Shown: positions 43,906 to 54,240, counted from the stretch's first letter. The stretch is DNA of 64,000 bases from Symbiodinium natans (GCA_905221605.1 CAJNDS010002001.1:737001-801000), one strand, 5' to 3'. The notes: generated from the sequence alone by a model not told the origin. Made by a program: numbers and translations.

Positions 43906-44955
43906 TCCGTGCCTGGAATCCTGACTTCGAAAAAAAATCTGGCGATGGGGCTTCAGAGGCTGGAAGGCTTTTCTGGGGGTTTGGCCGGATTTGAAGATGG
44001 TTTGGGACTATGGGCTCGACGTCAGGCTTCAAAAAAAATGACAGAGGCGTCCAAGGCTTTGGAGTTTGGGGATGGTTTGGGACTAAGGGCTCGACGTCAG
44101 GCATTGTGCCTTGAACAGCCTGGATTTTTACTCTGAGGCAGGCTGCCGCAACATGAAGCTTTGGAGGGTCTAGAATGCCAATGGCCCAGAGGGTCTGATA
44201 TGCCAACCCTCGCATTTTAGACCCTGTAACGGCGGGCTTAGGGAGCTAATGATTTCAGACCCTGTTGTAGCTGACGGTATGTTCAGGGTTTAGGGTTTAG
44301 GGCTCAGGGTTAGGGATCCTATGCTGAGGATTCTCGCATGTTCAGGGGGGAAGGGCGTCCCCCCTTTTTTGGGAATTGCCCGTTTGGAGGTTCTATGGGC
44401 GCTTGTTTGCCAGCGAAGGGCGTCATTATGCCCCACTTATGCTTTAGGTGGTCCCTGAACCCGACGCCCTAAACCCTAAACCCAATGACAACTGTAGGAA
44501 TAGCTCACTACCCCCTTATATGCATCTTCAGCCCCCCCAATACGGCTGCGGTTTAGGGTGTTTAGGGGTTAGGGTTTAGGGTTAGTCTTTAGGGTTTGAA
44601 GAATTGGGCAAATAAGAACCCATGAACCTCCAAGTGTATTCCAAAACCAAAAGCTCCAAGTATCCCTGAAGGGTACCTTAGTGAGGGCATGTAGTGCATA
44701 AACCCTAACCCTTCAGCGCTAAAACCCTAAACCCTTGAAGAAGCGCCTGAAGGCCTGAGGGAGGAAATGCAGTGCATCACGGAGGGAGGGGCGGGTTTCA
44801 AGGTTTAGGGCTTAGGGCTTGTAGGGTTTAGGGCTTATTGGTTTAGGGGAGACTGAGCTTCTGCCTTGAGAGGGTCTGGGATGAAGTTTAGGGTTTAGGG
44901 CTTAGGGCTTAGGGTTTAGGCCTTCGGGGGCTTCAGGGCATTTTGGCCTGGAGGC

Positions 44956-46635
44956 TCAAGAGTCAAGAGCGACGCAGATTTTAGCCTCGCGCTCATGACC
45001 CTGAGCTTCACACGGACTTTCAGAGACACGTCGTCGTTTCGTGAGGGGCTCTGACCTATACTCCCCATAGAAGCTCAATAAATATAGTGCTTTTAATATC
45101 CTCTTGGGTTTTATATAAACAAAAACTGAAAATATTTCCCAAGGGGGATCTAGTGACATCAAGCGCGCGACCTCAACAAAGCCCCAGGATTCTGCCATCA
45201 TCAGAGCCGTGTGGCCCTCAGTGTCGGCCAACTCCTTGTTGGCGCCCGCCTCTACTATTTGCTTAAGAACCCGTAAAAAATATAAGATAATAATCCTTAT
45301 ATTATTACCCTTACAAGGCAGATTATTCTTCATTTTTTTGGGGGGGGGGTGCTTCAGCAATTAGTAGGCCTCCACCAGCAAGCGCACAACGTCGAGGTGT
45401 CCGCGCCTAGCAGCCATCATGAGGGCTGTCCAGCCAATGCTGTCGGCCAAGTCCTTGTCGGCGCCTGCCTCCAGCAGCAAACGCACCACTTGAACATGGC
45501 CTTGGCTAGCTGCACGCATCAAGGCTGTGTGGCCACTGTTGGTGGCCAAGTCCTTGTCGGCGCCGGCCTCCAAAAGTAACCACACGACTTCAACGTGGCC
45601 GCTGCCAGCCGCCGACATCAGGGTTGTGGCACCATTGTTGTTGCGGGCCTTGTTCTTGTCGGCGCCGGCCTCCACCAGCATACGGACGATTCCAACATGA
45701 CGATATTGAGCTGCGATCATCAAAGCTGTGCGCCCATTGCTGTCAGGCCAGTCCTTTGCCGCGCCGGCCTCTACCAGCAGGCGGACAACTTCAACGTGGC
45801 TGTGACGAGATGCCCTCATGAGGGCTGTCCAGCCAGAGTTGTCGGCCAAGTCCTTGTCGGCGCCGGCCTCCACTAGCGACTGCACGACGTCGACATGGGC
45901 ATGTTGAGCAGCGATCATCAGGGCCTTAGTAGCCCAATAACCATATTGCATTAAGGGTACCCCTTTTTGGGTTGCTTACTCAATAAGGGAACCCAGAACC
46001 CCCAAAAAAGGGACTACCGAGGGGCTGTGCGGCCATGGTCGTCCAGCAGGTCCTTGCCGGCGCCCGCCTCTACCAGCAAGCGCACGACTGCAACGTGCCC
46101 TCCGCGAGATGCCCTGGAAAGGGGCCTCTGACCTCTAGTGGCCACATTGGGATCGAGGGGCAACTGCAACATGATCTCGACCTGGAAGCTGACATGATTC
46201 GGGAAGTAGGGGTCTTCATGGCCGGTGCTCTTACTCCACTTTTACTGCTTCAGAAGTACGGTCTCATCCTCAAAACATCCGCCTCTTCCACTGAGCCATC
46301 TCTGGCGGCAGCTAGGAGCTCGTCCACTTGTGTCGGGGAAGGGCTAGAGAAAGAAAGCACAACGACTTGCAGGTCCAGGGGTGAGTCGAGTTTGTCGGCA
46401 TCATCCAGATTCAGATTGGTGCCCTGGCGGATGAGCCTCTGCCTCTTTCGGGCCCTAAACCCCAAACCCCAAACCCCAAACCCTAAACCCTAATTAAACC
46501 CTAAACCCTCTGCCTGAAGCGCGGAGGCAGGCCATGCATCTGGTGCAAGCGGCGCTTCAGTTCCCTCACGCTGCTCACCTCCTGCACAGGAATGGCTGCC
46601 AATTCTTCGCCCGAGATCGTGCGCACATGCAGCAT
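44956..46635 (-). CDS. Ubiquitin-like/ankyrin-repeat protein with introner-type introns
   Basis: Model: exons 46635-46514, 46442-46271 (end approximate), 46163-46026, 45924-45370, 45249-45158 and 45055-44956, giving about 392 residues. The N-terminal 75 residues look ubiquitin-like (ELKRRLHQMHGLPPRFRQR, LDLQVVVLSFS). Then come DELLAAARDGSVEEA and eight ankyrin repeats of the form GxTALMxAAxxGHVEVVRLLLEAGADK. The tail has a basic LTKRRRV that could be a nuclear signal. Ankyrin arrays bind other proteins; no enzyme domain is seen. Four introns are well defined: three coincide with foldback or duplication-flanked insertions (GC-AG, GC-AG and GT-AG) and one is telomeric repeat (GC-AG). The intron 46164-46270 is needed for the frame, but its boundaries are ambiguous. 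The gene lies inside an intron of the large TIR gene on the same strand. The Ubl-ANK layout is familiar from dinoflagellates. Confidence 0.85.
45056..45157 (-). mobile_element. Introner-type insertion (ankyrin gene, intron 5)
   Basis: A 98-bp insertion (45056-45153) flanked by TGAC duplications. As a 102-nt GT-AG intron it joins ARLM to SEPLTKRRRV. The inverted ends are weak (CTATACTCCCC versus CTAGATCCCCC). Its length is a multiple of three and it lacks stops, so retention would only insert 34 residues. Confidence 0.7.
45250..45369 (-). mobile_element. Introner-type element (ankyrin gene, intron 4)
   Basis: A 116-bp insertion (45252-45367) with about 20-bp inverted termini CTACTA(T/A)TTGCTNAAGNACC and a 4-bp duplication GCCT. 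As a 120-nt GC-AG intron its removal restores LLVEAGANKELAD. If retained, it adds an in-frame stop (TAA) right after the junction. Relatives lie at 16309-16427 and 52070-52172. Confidence 0.85.
45925..46025 (-). mobile_element. Introner-type element (ankyrin gene, intron 3)
   Basis: A 97-bp insertion with terminal inverted repeats (CTTAGTAGCCC and CTCGGTAGTCC) and a 4-bp duplication, GGGC on the + strand. As a 101-nt intron with GC-AG ends its removal restores GRTALMIAA. A related element lies at 25528-25622. Confidence 0.85.
46443..46513 (-). other. Intron consisting of telomeric repeat (ankyrin gene, intron 1)
   Basis: 71 nt, mostly TTTAGGG/TTTGGGG in the sense orientation. A 9-bp direct repeat AGGCAGAGG flanks the insertion. 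Removing the insertion with one copy restores FRQRLIRQG in frame. A GC-AG pair (GCAGAGGG to AAAGAG) is available; other cuts within the direct repeat give less usual ends. Confidence 0.75.
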
Positions 46636-47364
46636 CCTGGTCGGATGCACTGGGCACTGCCGACTCCTACGACCTCCTCGGAGCTCTGAGCCATAAGGGT
46701 TTAGGGCTTAGGGCTTAGGGCAAGGCATCTGGGGCGTCTTTCCCAAGCTGGCACCCTAAATCTTAAAGTTTAAGGTTTAGGGTTTAGGGCTGAAAACCTG
46801 CTGCCCCCCTAAACATCCAGCCTTCTGCTCCGCTCTCCTTCCTCTAAACCCAAAACCCTAAACCCTAAACCCTAAACCCTAAATTCTAAACCCTAAACCC
46901 TAAACCCTAAACCCTAAACCCTAAACCCTAAACCCTAGAAGCCCCACCTGCGAGCTTCTTTTTCGGGGCTCTGCACCGACCCCGTGTAATCCAGACCCAA
47001 GAGACCCAGACAGTTTAGGGTTTGGGGTTTGGGGTTTAGGGTTTAGGGTTTAGGGTTTCGGGTTAGCATTTAGGGACCCCAGAGGAACCTAGGAAAAAAA
47101 AAAGGATGCCGTTTTTAAGGGTGCCCTTTTTGGTTTCAAGGGGCTTGTATAGAAGGGTACCGAAACTCGAAAACAAGCAATTAAGGGCCTACTCTGGGTC
47201 CTAGTACTTAGCAATGGATTGTGTAGGCTTTGCAATCTCTCTCTAAGCCCTAAGCCCTACAAGCCCTATAAGCCCTATAAGCCCTATAAGCCCTATAATC
47301 CCTATAAGCCCTGTAAGCCCCCTAAAACCCTAAACCCTAAACCCCAAGCCACTAAACCCTCAAC

Positions 47365-47408
47365 TTTGGCGGCCTTGTGGTGGCAGAGGAAGAAGTCGTA
47401 GGTCTTTC
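47365..47408 (-). CDS. TIR box 1 exon
   Basis: Acceptor CATGAG, donor AAA/GTTGAGGG. Encodes KTYDFFLCHHKAAK, which fits the first conserved strand of TIR domains ((Y/F)D-x-F-(I/L)-S/C-H). Splicing to the exon at 42898 gives CHHKAAKAGASVLSRWL, the expected continuation into the first helix. The intron between them, 42899-47364, contains two other genes. Confidence 0.8.
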
Positions 47409-48111
47409 CTCATGTGTTCAAGGTCAACAGCGAGACTCCATAGGGTTCGGGGTTGAGGAGGGTTTAGGGTTTAAGGGTTTAGGGTTTAGGGTTTAAGGGT
47501 TGGTGTTGTGGAGTTTGAGGATTTAAGCTTTAGGGGCTTGGGGGGCGTGGCTTCGGGTTCGGGGTGTGGAGTTTACGGCTCACAGCAGGGCTTGGAGAAT
47601 GTGAGGGTCACGAAGGCTTGGGGGTTTCGGGTTTGAAGGCTTAAAGGCTCGGGGTTCGGGGCAAAAAAAAACGAAATCACTGAAGGCAATTCGGAAGAAA
47701 CTCAAACCTTGATAGGCTCAACAACAAGCCCTAACAACGGGGGGGTAGGAAATCTTCAACAATCCTTCACAGACCACAAGTCATGGCAATCTGAAGACAT
47801 GCGTCTGTGAACAATCGCAAAGTGCCCACATGTGTAAACATTCTAGGCTCCGATCCCCTGAAGCCCTAAAGCCATAAAGCCCTAAGCCCTTAACCCTAAA
47901 CCCCACTAACCCTTTGTTGGTTGCATCTGCTTTGTGAAGTGGATCCCGACCTTTCAAGCCTTAAGCCCTAAACCCTAAACCCTAAATCCGCCTTTTTTGG
48001 GTGGAGCCCTTCGAGCTTAACGTGATTTCTAAGAACCCGATAAGTCCCCTAAACGCCCTACAATACGCAGTCCAAGATTTAGGGTTTAGTGTTAGTCCAG
48101 GGTTTAGGGAC

Positions 48112-48202
48112 TTCTTCGGGGTTCTCGATCTGGGCGAAAGCCTTTTGCGAACTCCGAGGGGCCGGGGAAGAGACGCTTCCACATTGCGCGCAGCGCCATG
48201 GC
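48112..48202 (-). CDS. Linker exon between membrane span and TIR domain
   Basis: Acceptor CACACAG, donor AGAA/GTCCCTAAACCC. Reads AMALRAMWKRLFPGPSEFAK then GFRPDREPRR. The basic composition just after the membrane span suggests the cytosolic side. The one-base overhang joins the box-1 exon in phase. Confidence 0.75.
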
Positions 48203-49110
48203 CTGTGTGCAGGGTTTAGGGTTTAGGGTTTAGGGTCTAGGGTTTAGGGTTTAGGGTTTAGGGTTTAGGGTTTAGGGTTTAGGGTGTAGGGTTTAGGGTT
48301 TAGGGTTTAGGGGTTAGGGGTTAGGGGTTAGGGGTTAGGGGTTTAGGGCTAGGGTTTAGGGCTTAGGGCTTAGGGCTTAAGGTTTAGGGTTTAGGGTTTT
48401 CAATATCAAGTACATTATAAACCCTTAAAGCTTTGGCATGGGCGCTAACCCCTACATCATAGCAAATGACATTGAAAGTGTGGTAGGGGCTGCGCTCGGA
48501 TTCCTCCGCGGTACCCCTAAACCGGGCTTCGGCCCTCGTGTTGTTTAGGGTTTAGGGTTGCGGGTGTATGTACCTGCAGAAAAAACCATACACAACTTGG
48601 ACCCTCGTGTTGTTTCCAGGTTTAGGGCTTACGCACCTGCAGACAGGCACATATACACCATGGAAAAAAAAGTGCCCTTTATTCATTGGACATGTGGGGG
48701 TTTTCGAAAAACCCCTAACACAGACCCCCAAATAGTAGGAACCCCTTCTGATGAGGAGCCCAAAAGGTACCCCCTAATATCGTAAACCCCCAATGTGAAT
48801 ATTTGCCCGAAGCAGAGAATCAACAACCCAAATCTGGGTGTTCTTCCCCAGCCCCAGACCCATGTTAAAACAAAACGTATACAGGTATTCCAAGGAAACG
48901 CTGCTGGTACTGGTATTGATTCCTAAACCCTGAACCCCTCTGTCCGCAAGCCCTCTAAACAACCCGCAAACCCGAAACTCTAAGCCCCACAAACCCTAAC
49001 CCTAGAACCCGAAACCCCTGAAGCCCCTACACCCCAAAAATCCTCAGCCCCTAAAATCCCTAAACCCCTGAAGTCCCTAGAACCTAAAATCAAGCCCCAC
49101 AACTGCGGGC

Positions 49111-49176
49111 CTGTAGGCCGCAACACATGCTTAGCACCAGCGACAGGAGGATGATGCTGAGGAACACCCTGAAGGG
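49111..49176 (-). CDS. Transmembrane exon just before the TIR domain
   Basis: Acceptor TTCGAG, donor CTACAG/GCCCGC (GC type). Its 22 codons include FRVFLSIILLSLVLSMCCGL, a membrane span. It is in phase with both neighbours. An in-frame ATG pair upstream (49186-49191) lies outside the spliced model. Confidence 0.75.
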
Positions 49177-49409
49177 CTCGAAGTTCATCATTTAGGGTTT
49201 AGGGTTTAGGGTTTAGGGTTTAGGGTTTAGGGTTTAGGGTTGAGAGTTTCAGGCCTTACGTCTTGGGATCTGCGACTTTGGGTATTGGCGTTTGGTGCTA
49301 CTAGAGCTTCTTGGGTTGAGGATGCTAGGGGGGTCTGTGGTGTTTGTGGGGGTTGGGCTTGCGGCTTGTTATCCCTAAACCCCAAACCCCAAACCCCAAA
49401 CCCTAAACC

Positions 49410-49744
49410 CTAAGCCCCTCCAAAAAAAAATGCATGGTGCTTGCCGCATTTCGGCATGCAGCAGTATTGCAACCCGCGTCGGCAGCGACCACGCTCAACA
49501 ACCTCCTTGCATGTTCTCAGGTTGTAGCCGAAGCATGTGAAGTAGGGTTTATATTTCTTGTATCCCCAAAAGGACACCCAAGGTATACACTCAGCAATAC
49601 TAAAAAGGAATCCTATATACACTCACCAAATACAGTAATATAAACCCTGCTTCATGTCGATTCGCCATTGTTGGTCAATGCTCGGCCACCTGTCAGGGCT
49701 TCGGGCATGCGGACGCTCGGAGGCTGCCGGGCCTTGAGCGGCAT
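49410..49744 (-). CDS. Small cysteine/histidine-rich protein, split by a foldback insertion
   Basis: Starts at ATG 49744 and ends at TAG 49410-49412. Removing a 115-bp foldback (49539-49653) together with one copy of its ACAT duplication leaves one open frame of about 71 codons, carrying TCFGYNLRTCKEVVERGRCR and then YCCMPKCGKHH. The Cys/His spacing resembles zinc-knuckle-like motifs I recall from dinoflagellate retroelement proteins, without certainty. The insertion offers no GT-AG or GC-AG pair at its duplicated ends, so it may be a non-canonical intron or a disruption. The gene lies in an intron of the large membrane/TIR gene. Confidence 0.5.
49539..49653. mobile_element. Foldback insertion with 4-bp duplication
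   Basis: Terminal inverted repeats GAAG(C/T)AGGGTTTATATT(A/T)C with flanking ATGT on the + strand (49535-49538 and 49654-49657). It contains GGTGAGTGTATATAGG, a motif also present in reverse near 40865-40885. Confidence 0.7.
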
Positions 49745-49979
49745 CCTGAATAATTCTTGGCTGCACTTAGGAGGGTAGCACAAAACTAAACTTTTAGCTG
49801 CCTCATTAATAAACCCAATAAACCCAAAAAGGCCAAAGATGTAAAGTTACAGTAAAGCACCATAAAGAATTAAGGTAATATGACCCTAAACCCCCTCAAC
49901 CCTAATCCCCAATTAAGAACTGCTACTAAGGTACATCACTCTCAAACCCTGAACCCTGAACCCTACACCCTAAACTTGC

Positions 49980-50051
49980 AATTTTAAGGTTCATGGGTTC
50001 CTCCTCGAGGTGGGTTTGTTCAAGGAGGGGTCGCCCCAACCCTTTTCCTCT
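49980..50051 (-). CDS. 24-codon exon with a GC donor
   Basis: Acceptor AAAAGCAG, donor ATT/GCAAGTTTAGGG. A GT donor two bases further would break the phase; the GC donor keeps it. Peptide GRPLLEQTHLEEEPMNLKI is acidic and precedes a membrane exon. Confidence 0.7.
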
Positions 50052-50337
50052 CTGCTTTTCCGTTGAGGGTTTAGGGTTTCGGTCTAAGGGTTTATAAGGT
50101 TTAGGGCTTCTGACAACCCGAACTGTGCTCTGCAAAAAAACCCAAAAGCTTGGCTGCACTTAGGAGGGTAGCTATAAATTAAACTTTTAGCTGCCTTGTT
50201 AAGAAACCCAATAAGCCCAAAAAGGCTAAAGATCTAAAGTTACAGTAAAGCACCACAAAGAAAGGTCCATGTAGAGCGTTTTTTTCCATACTTTCGGCCT
50301 CAAGGTCCCTTAATTTGCTCAAGGGCCCCCAAGAATT

Positions 50338-50439
50338 GGGATGTTCAACCCCAAAATACTAACAGTCCTTAAAGAAGGAATTAATGTACCCCTATTTTAA
50401 ATCCGATGAAGGACTGTTAGTATAAGGGGGAACATCCCA
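50338..50439. mobile_element. Foldback element, family B
   Basis: Long inverted termini GGGATGTTC...ACTAACAGTCCTT and AAGGACTGTTAGTATAAGGG...GAACATCCC. Relatives at 20247-20347 and 56867-56965; half copies at 37117-37160 and 40674-40708, where telomeric repeat replaces the second half. Confidence 0.8.
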
Positions 50440-50779
50440 ACCGCAAAACATGAAAGAGAATTATCCCTATATTGCGCTTAGAAGGAAGAATGTGTTTGCT
50501 TTTTGTTTTTGTGTGTGTGTGGAAATTCTTAAACAAATTAGCTGTTTATGGCCCTGAGACTCCCTATTGAAGTACATGGCCCCTTAATGATACATTGTGC
50601 AAACCCTTACCTATTTTTCTGAGACATGTTCAACATACCCTTGGGGCATACCCTTAACAAGAAACGGAGGGGCATGGTAAAATCCTCCTAATCTTCTCCT
50701 AAACCCTAAACCCTAAACCCTAAACCCTAAACCCTAAACCCTGAACCCTAAACCCTAAACCCTAAAGCCTAAACCCTAC

Positions 50780-50878
50780 AGCCACATCGTTAACTATGTT
50801 GCGGCAGTCCAAAATGCCGGCGAGGTTGCGGAATCTACTTGCTGCTAGACAAACAGCCCACGAGTCCCAAAAAGGGAA
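50780..50878 (-). CDS. 33-codon exon
   Basis: Acceptor GACCAG, donor GGCT/GTAGGGTTTAGG. Reads FPFWDSWAVCLAASRFRNLA and GILDCRNIVNDVA. Phase 0 at both ends, consistent with its neighbours. Confidence 0.75.
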
Positions 50879-51429
50879 CTGGTCTGAAGAACTCCAAGGG
50901 TTTAGGGTTTAGGGTTTAGAGTTTAGGGTTGAGGGTTGAGGGCGTAGGGTTTGGGTTACCTGCAAAAAGCTGATTTTGGGGGCTTTAGACTCTTTAGCCT
51001 ACAATCAAAACAATAAAACACCAAAAAACCCTAGAAGCCATCAAAACCCGAAAGAGCCCTCAGGAAAGACCCTACACCCTAAAAGAAGCCCTAAAAACCC
51101 TAGAAGCCCTTAAAACCCTAAAGAGCCCCCAGGAAAGACCCTACACCCTAGAACCCGAAAGACCCTAAAAGCCCTAAAAAACCCTAAGGGGCCCTACCAA
51201 AAAAAAACCTAAGAAACCCTAAAAGCCCGTAAAACCCCAAGGAGCCCCAAAACCCTAAGAAACCCTAGAAGCCCTTATAGTCGCCCCCCCCCCCCCCCCC
51301 CAAACACCCTTAAAAAAAAACAAACCTACAAAGCCTAAAGCACAAAGAGTTTGCAGGAGGGACAAAAAAACCTGAGAAACCCTGAAAGCCAGTAACACCC
51401 CAAGGAGCCCCCCCAGGAAGAGACCTCAC

Positions 51430-51525
51430 GGGGAAGCCAGGGCGCCGCGTGTCCCTGGCAGTGGCTTCGACGAAGAAGGCGGCGATCAGCAGGAAGAGGA
51501 CCAGGCCGGTGTTGAGAAAGACGTC
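51430..51525 (-). CDS. Transmembrane exon, 32 codons
   Basis: Pyrimidine-rich acceptor CCCCCCAG and donor CCCC/GTGAGG. Contains NTGLVLFLLIAAFFVEATA, a clear membrane span, followed by basic RDTRRPGFP. Confidence 0.8.
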
Positions 51526-51656
51526 CTGGGGGGTTTAGGGTTTAGGGTCTAGGGTTTAGGGTTTAGGGGCCCTAAACTCTTTGAGGGTATAGGCTTTCGG
51601 GTTTGATTCTTGCCCCCAATTGGCGTCAGCGCCGAGGTTTTGTGTGAGTCCATGCA

Positions 51657-51762
51657 AGGTAACCTAGGAATGACAAGGGTAACCTTTTTGGTTTTCAGGG
51701 GGCTATAAGGGAACCCCAACCCTAAAAAAAGGAAATAAGGGCCTACTCCGGGTCCGAGTGAA
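51657..51762. mobile_element. Dispersed element, family C
   Basis: Shares AACCTAGGAA, CTTTTTGGTTTTCAGGGG and GGAAATAAGGGCCTACTC with 20697-20812, 42213-42325 and 47073-47210. Termini partly inverted (CCNAGTAACC / GGGTCCTAG). Confidence 0.7.
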
Positions 51763-52069
51763 GGAAGGTGTAGGTTAAGAGTTTTCGGGTTGAGGGCTCA
51801 GCGTTCAATGAAGGTGTAGAAAAGACAAACCCGAAACCCTAAGCCCTGATGTCCTAAGCGCCGACAGCGGCACCTACCGTACTACCCTCAAACCTTGGGG
51901 TCCAAACGAACCCCGAAATTGGGGTGTAGGGCTTAAGGCTCAGGGTTCGGGTTTAGGGGTCACATACCCTATAATTACTACTACAAAAAGTAGGGAATAT
52001 GAAATCCCTTATCCCGGGTTCATTTGTAACATGTCGAAACCTCCTTTACATGGGAGTTTCCACAATCTA

Positions 52070-52172
52070 CCATTTGCTTAAGAACCCCGCAAAAAACACA
52101 AACACGTAATCTATATATTTCCTTATAAGGAATAACATTCTTCATTTGTTGGGGGGGGGGGGGTGTCTGAAG
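52070..52172. mobile_element. Foldback element, family F (introner relative)
   Basis: CTACCATTTGCTTAAGAACC at the left and a degenerate complement at the right, with a TATATTTCCTTATAAGGAA core and a poly-G run. Same family as the ankyrin-gene insertion 45252-45367 and the copy at 16309-16427; remnants at 33270-33345 and 50450-50545. Confidence 0.75.
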
Positions 52173-52612
52173 CAAACAGTAGCAGGTTTCCCGCCTTAAA
52201 TAACCTTCATTGGGCCTAATTATCCTTACATAGCCTTAATTTATGGGGGGAACCTAGGGGGAAGGGGGCGGGGGGGGGGGGGGGGTTGTATAGAGACCCT
52301 AAACCCAAAACCCTAAAACCCTAAAACAGCTTACAGTTCACCACCCGTAGCCCTTAGCATCACAAGGAAATCATGTGGAGCTTATGACTCTTGATTTATG
52401 GTGAGCATGTAGATGCGCCCCTAAACCCTGGGTAGCCCAAACCCTAAACCCCTAAACACCTAAAGGCCTGAACCCTGAACCCTAAACCCCGAAACTCTTA
52501 AGGCCCTAAACCCTAAACATCTAAAGCCCCACAACCCTAAACACCTCGAACCCAAAAACACAAACCCTAAACCCCCTGAACCCCTAGACTTCTAAATTCC
52601 CCTCATCCTCAC

Positions 52613-52715
52613 CCCAGCAGGTTCGTGCAAAGCGGCCGCAGTGTTTGCCAGATCCGTGGCCCATGGAAACACGCGGCTGACCGCAACGAGATAGGCGACC
52701 TTCGTCTCCGAGAAG
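52613..52715 (-). CDS. Exon between membrane segments
   Basis: Acceptor TTTTGAGAG, donor GCTGGG/GTGAGG, a near-consensus 5' splice site. Reads SETKVAYLVAVSRVFPWATD, then LANTAAALHEPAG. Ends in phase 0, matching the next exon. Confidence 0.75.
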
Positions 52716-53040
52716 CTCTCAAAAGGGGTTTCGTAGGGGCCTTGGGGTTGTTGTGACAAGACCTAAACCCACAAACCCCAAACCCCTAAACCCTAAACCC
52801 TAAACCCTAAACCCCAAACCCTAAAGCCTAAGCCGTGTTTTGGGGTTGAGGGTTTAGGGTTTAGGGTTTGGCGTTTAGGGTTCAGCATCTCCAGTCCAAA
52901 CATTCACGAGCGCAGCAGCCCAACCCCCCCACTGGCGGCCTCCACCCTGCTCCGCAGCCCCATGCAAACCCTAATACCCCAAACCCTAAACCCTAAACCC
53001 CAAACCCTAAACCCTAAACCCTAAACCCTAAACCCTAAAC

Positions 53041-53155
53041 CCATGCAGCCAGGGCGCCGCCAGCAGGGAGAGCAGCAGTATTTGAACAGCCGCCGCATCT
53101 GCGAAGAGGATGGGCACCAAGGCCACCAGTAGCTTCTGAAGCAAGAAGTAGGGAC
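53041..53155 (-). CDS. Transmembrane exon
   Basis: Acceptor TTGCAAG, donor ATGG/GTTTAGGG, where the donor is the first telomeric repeat unit of the intron. It holds two apolar stretches, LLVALVPILFADAAAVQ and ILLLSLLAAPW. The two-base overhang joins the next exon in phase (LHGFSETK). Confidence 0.75.
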
Positions 53156-54010
53156 CTTGCAACCCTAAACCCTATAAACCCTATAAACCCTAAGCCCCTT
53201 GCAGGTTGGGGGGGGGGACCCTCTGAACAAAAAGTAGGGGCCTTTCGGGTTTGGGTTTGGGGTCTATAGGGTTCAGGGTTGGTTTAGTGTTGGGTTTAGG
53301 GCTTAGGGTTTGGGGTTGAGGCTCTTAGCTTCTGAAGCAAGAAGTAGAGGCCTTGCGCGGGGCTTTGGGTTTCGGGTCTTGGGGTTTAGGGTTTGGGGGG
53401 TTTTAGGTTTTGGGGTTTAGGGCTTTGGGGTCTACGGCTTCTCAAGTTTTAAGGTTGAGGGTCCTAGCCCGTTTTCGGCTTAAAGGGCATAAGGTTTAAG
53501 GATTAGACCGCATACCCAGGGCCCGCAGAACTTTGAAATTCGGCCTGGCCCAGTTACCACAAACCCAAAAACCCCCCAAACCCTAAACCCCAAACCCCAA
53601 ACCCCAAACCCCAAACCCCAAACCCCAAACCCCAAACCCTAAACCCTAAAACCTAAACCCTAAACCCAAACCCTAAACCTCAAACCCTAAACCTCAAACC
53701 CTAAACCCAAACCCTAAACCCTAAACCCTGGGGCAGGGAGGCACGGGCTCCGACAGAAAGTATCGCCCAGAGTTTCTAGGGGATTTTGTGAGCCCCTGGG
53801 CCCCAGTGCCTTGTCTGTTTCTGGCCTTCCGAGTTCTCTAAGCCCATGTAGGGTTTAGGGCTTCTATAAGGTTTAGGGTCTAGGGTTTCTAGTCTATAAG
53901 GTTTAGGGTTTAGGGTTTCTAATCTATAAGGTTTAGGGTTTAGGGCTTTAGGGTTCGGGTTTAGGGTTTCACGCTTAGGGTTCAGCCCGAACCCCCAACC
54001 CCCGATGTAC

Positions 54011-54111
54011 GCTCCAGGAGAGGGGGTTCCGCTTCCCGAAACTTGGAATTTGCTGCCGCGAGGCCCCAATAGTAAGCATGGTTGCCGAAGCGCTGGAAGA
54101 TGAAGCGGTAC
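54011..54111 (-). CDS. Exon just before the transmembrane region
   Basis: Acceptor CCCGAG, donor GAGC/GTACAT. The peptide has RYRFIFQRFGNHAYYWGLA and then EAEPPLLER across the junction. The one-base overhang joins in phase with the following exon to give LLERPYFLLQKLL. The aromatic YYWG stretch before a hydrophobic segment fits a pre-membrane loop. Confidence 0.7.
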
Positions 54112-54240
54112 CTCGGGTTTCGGGTAAGCCCTAAACCCTAAACCCTAAACCCTAAACCTTAAACCTTAAACCCTAAGCCTAGGGTTTAGGGTTCTGAGCC
54201 CACTGCCCCTGAAATATAAAATGCACCATAAGCTGTATGG

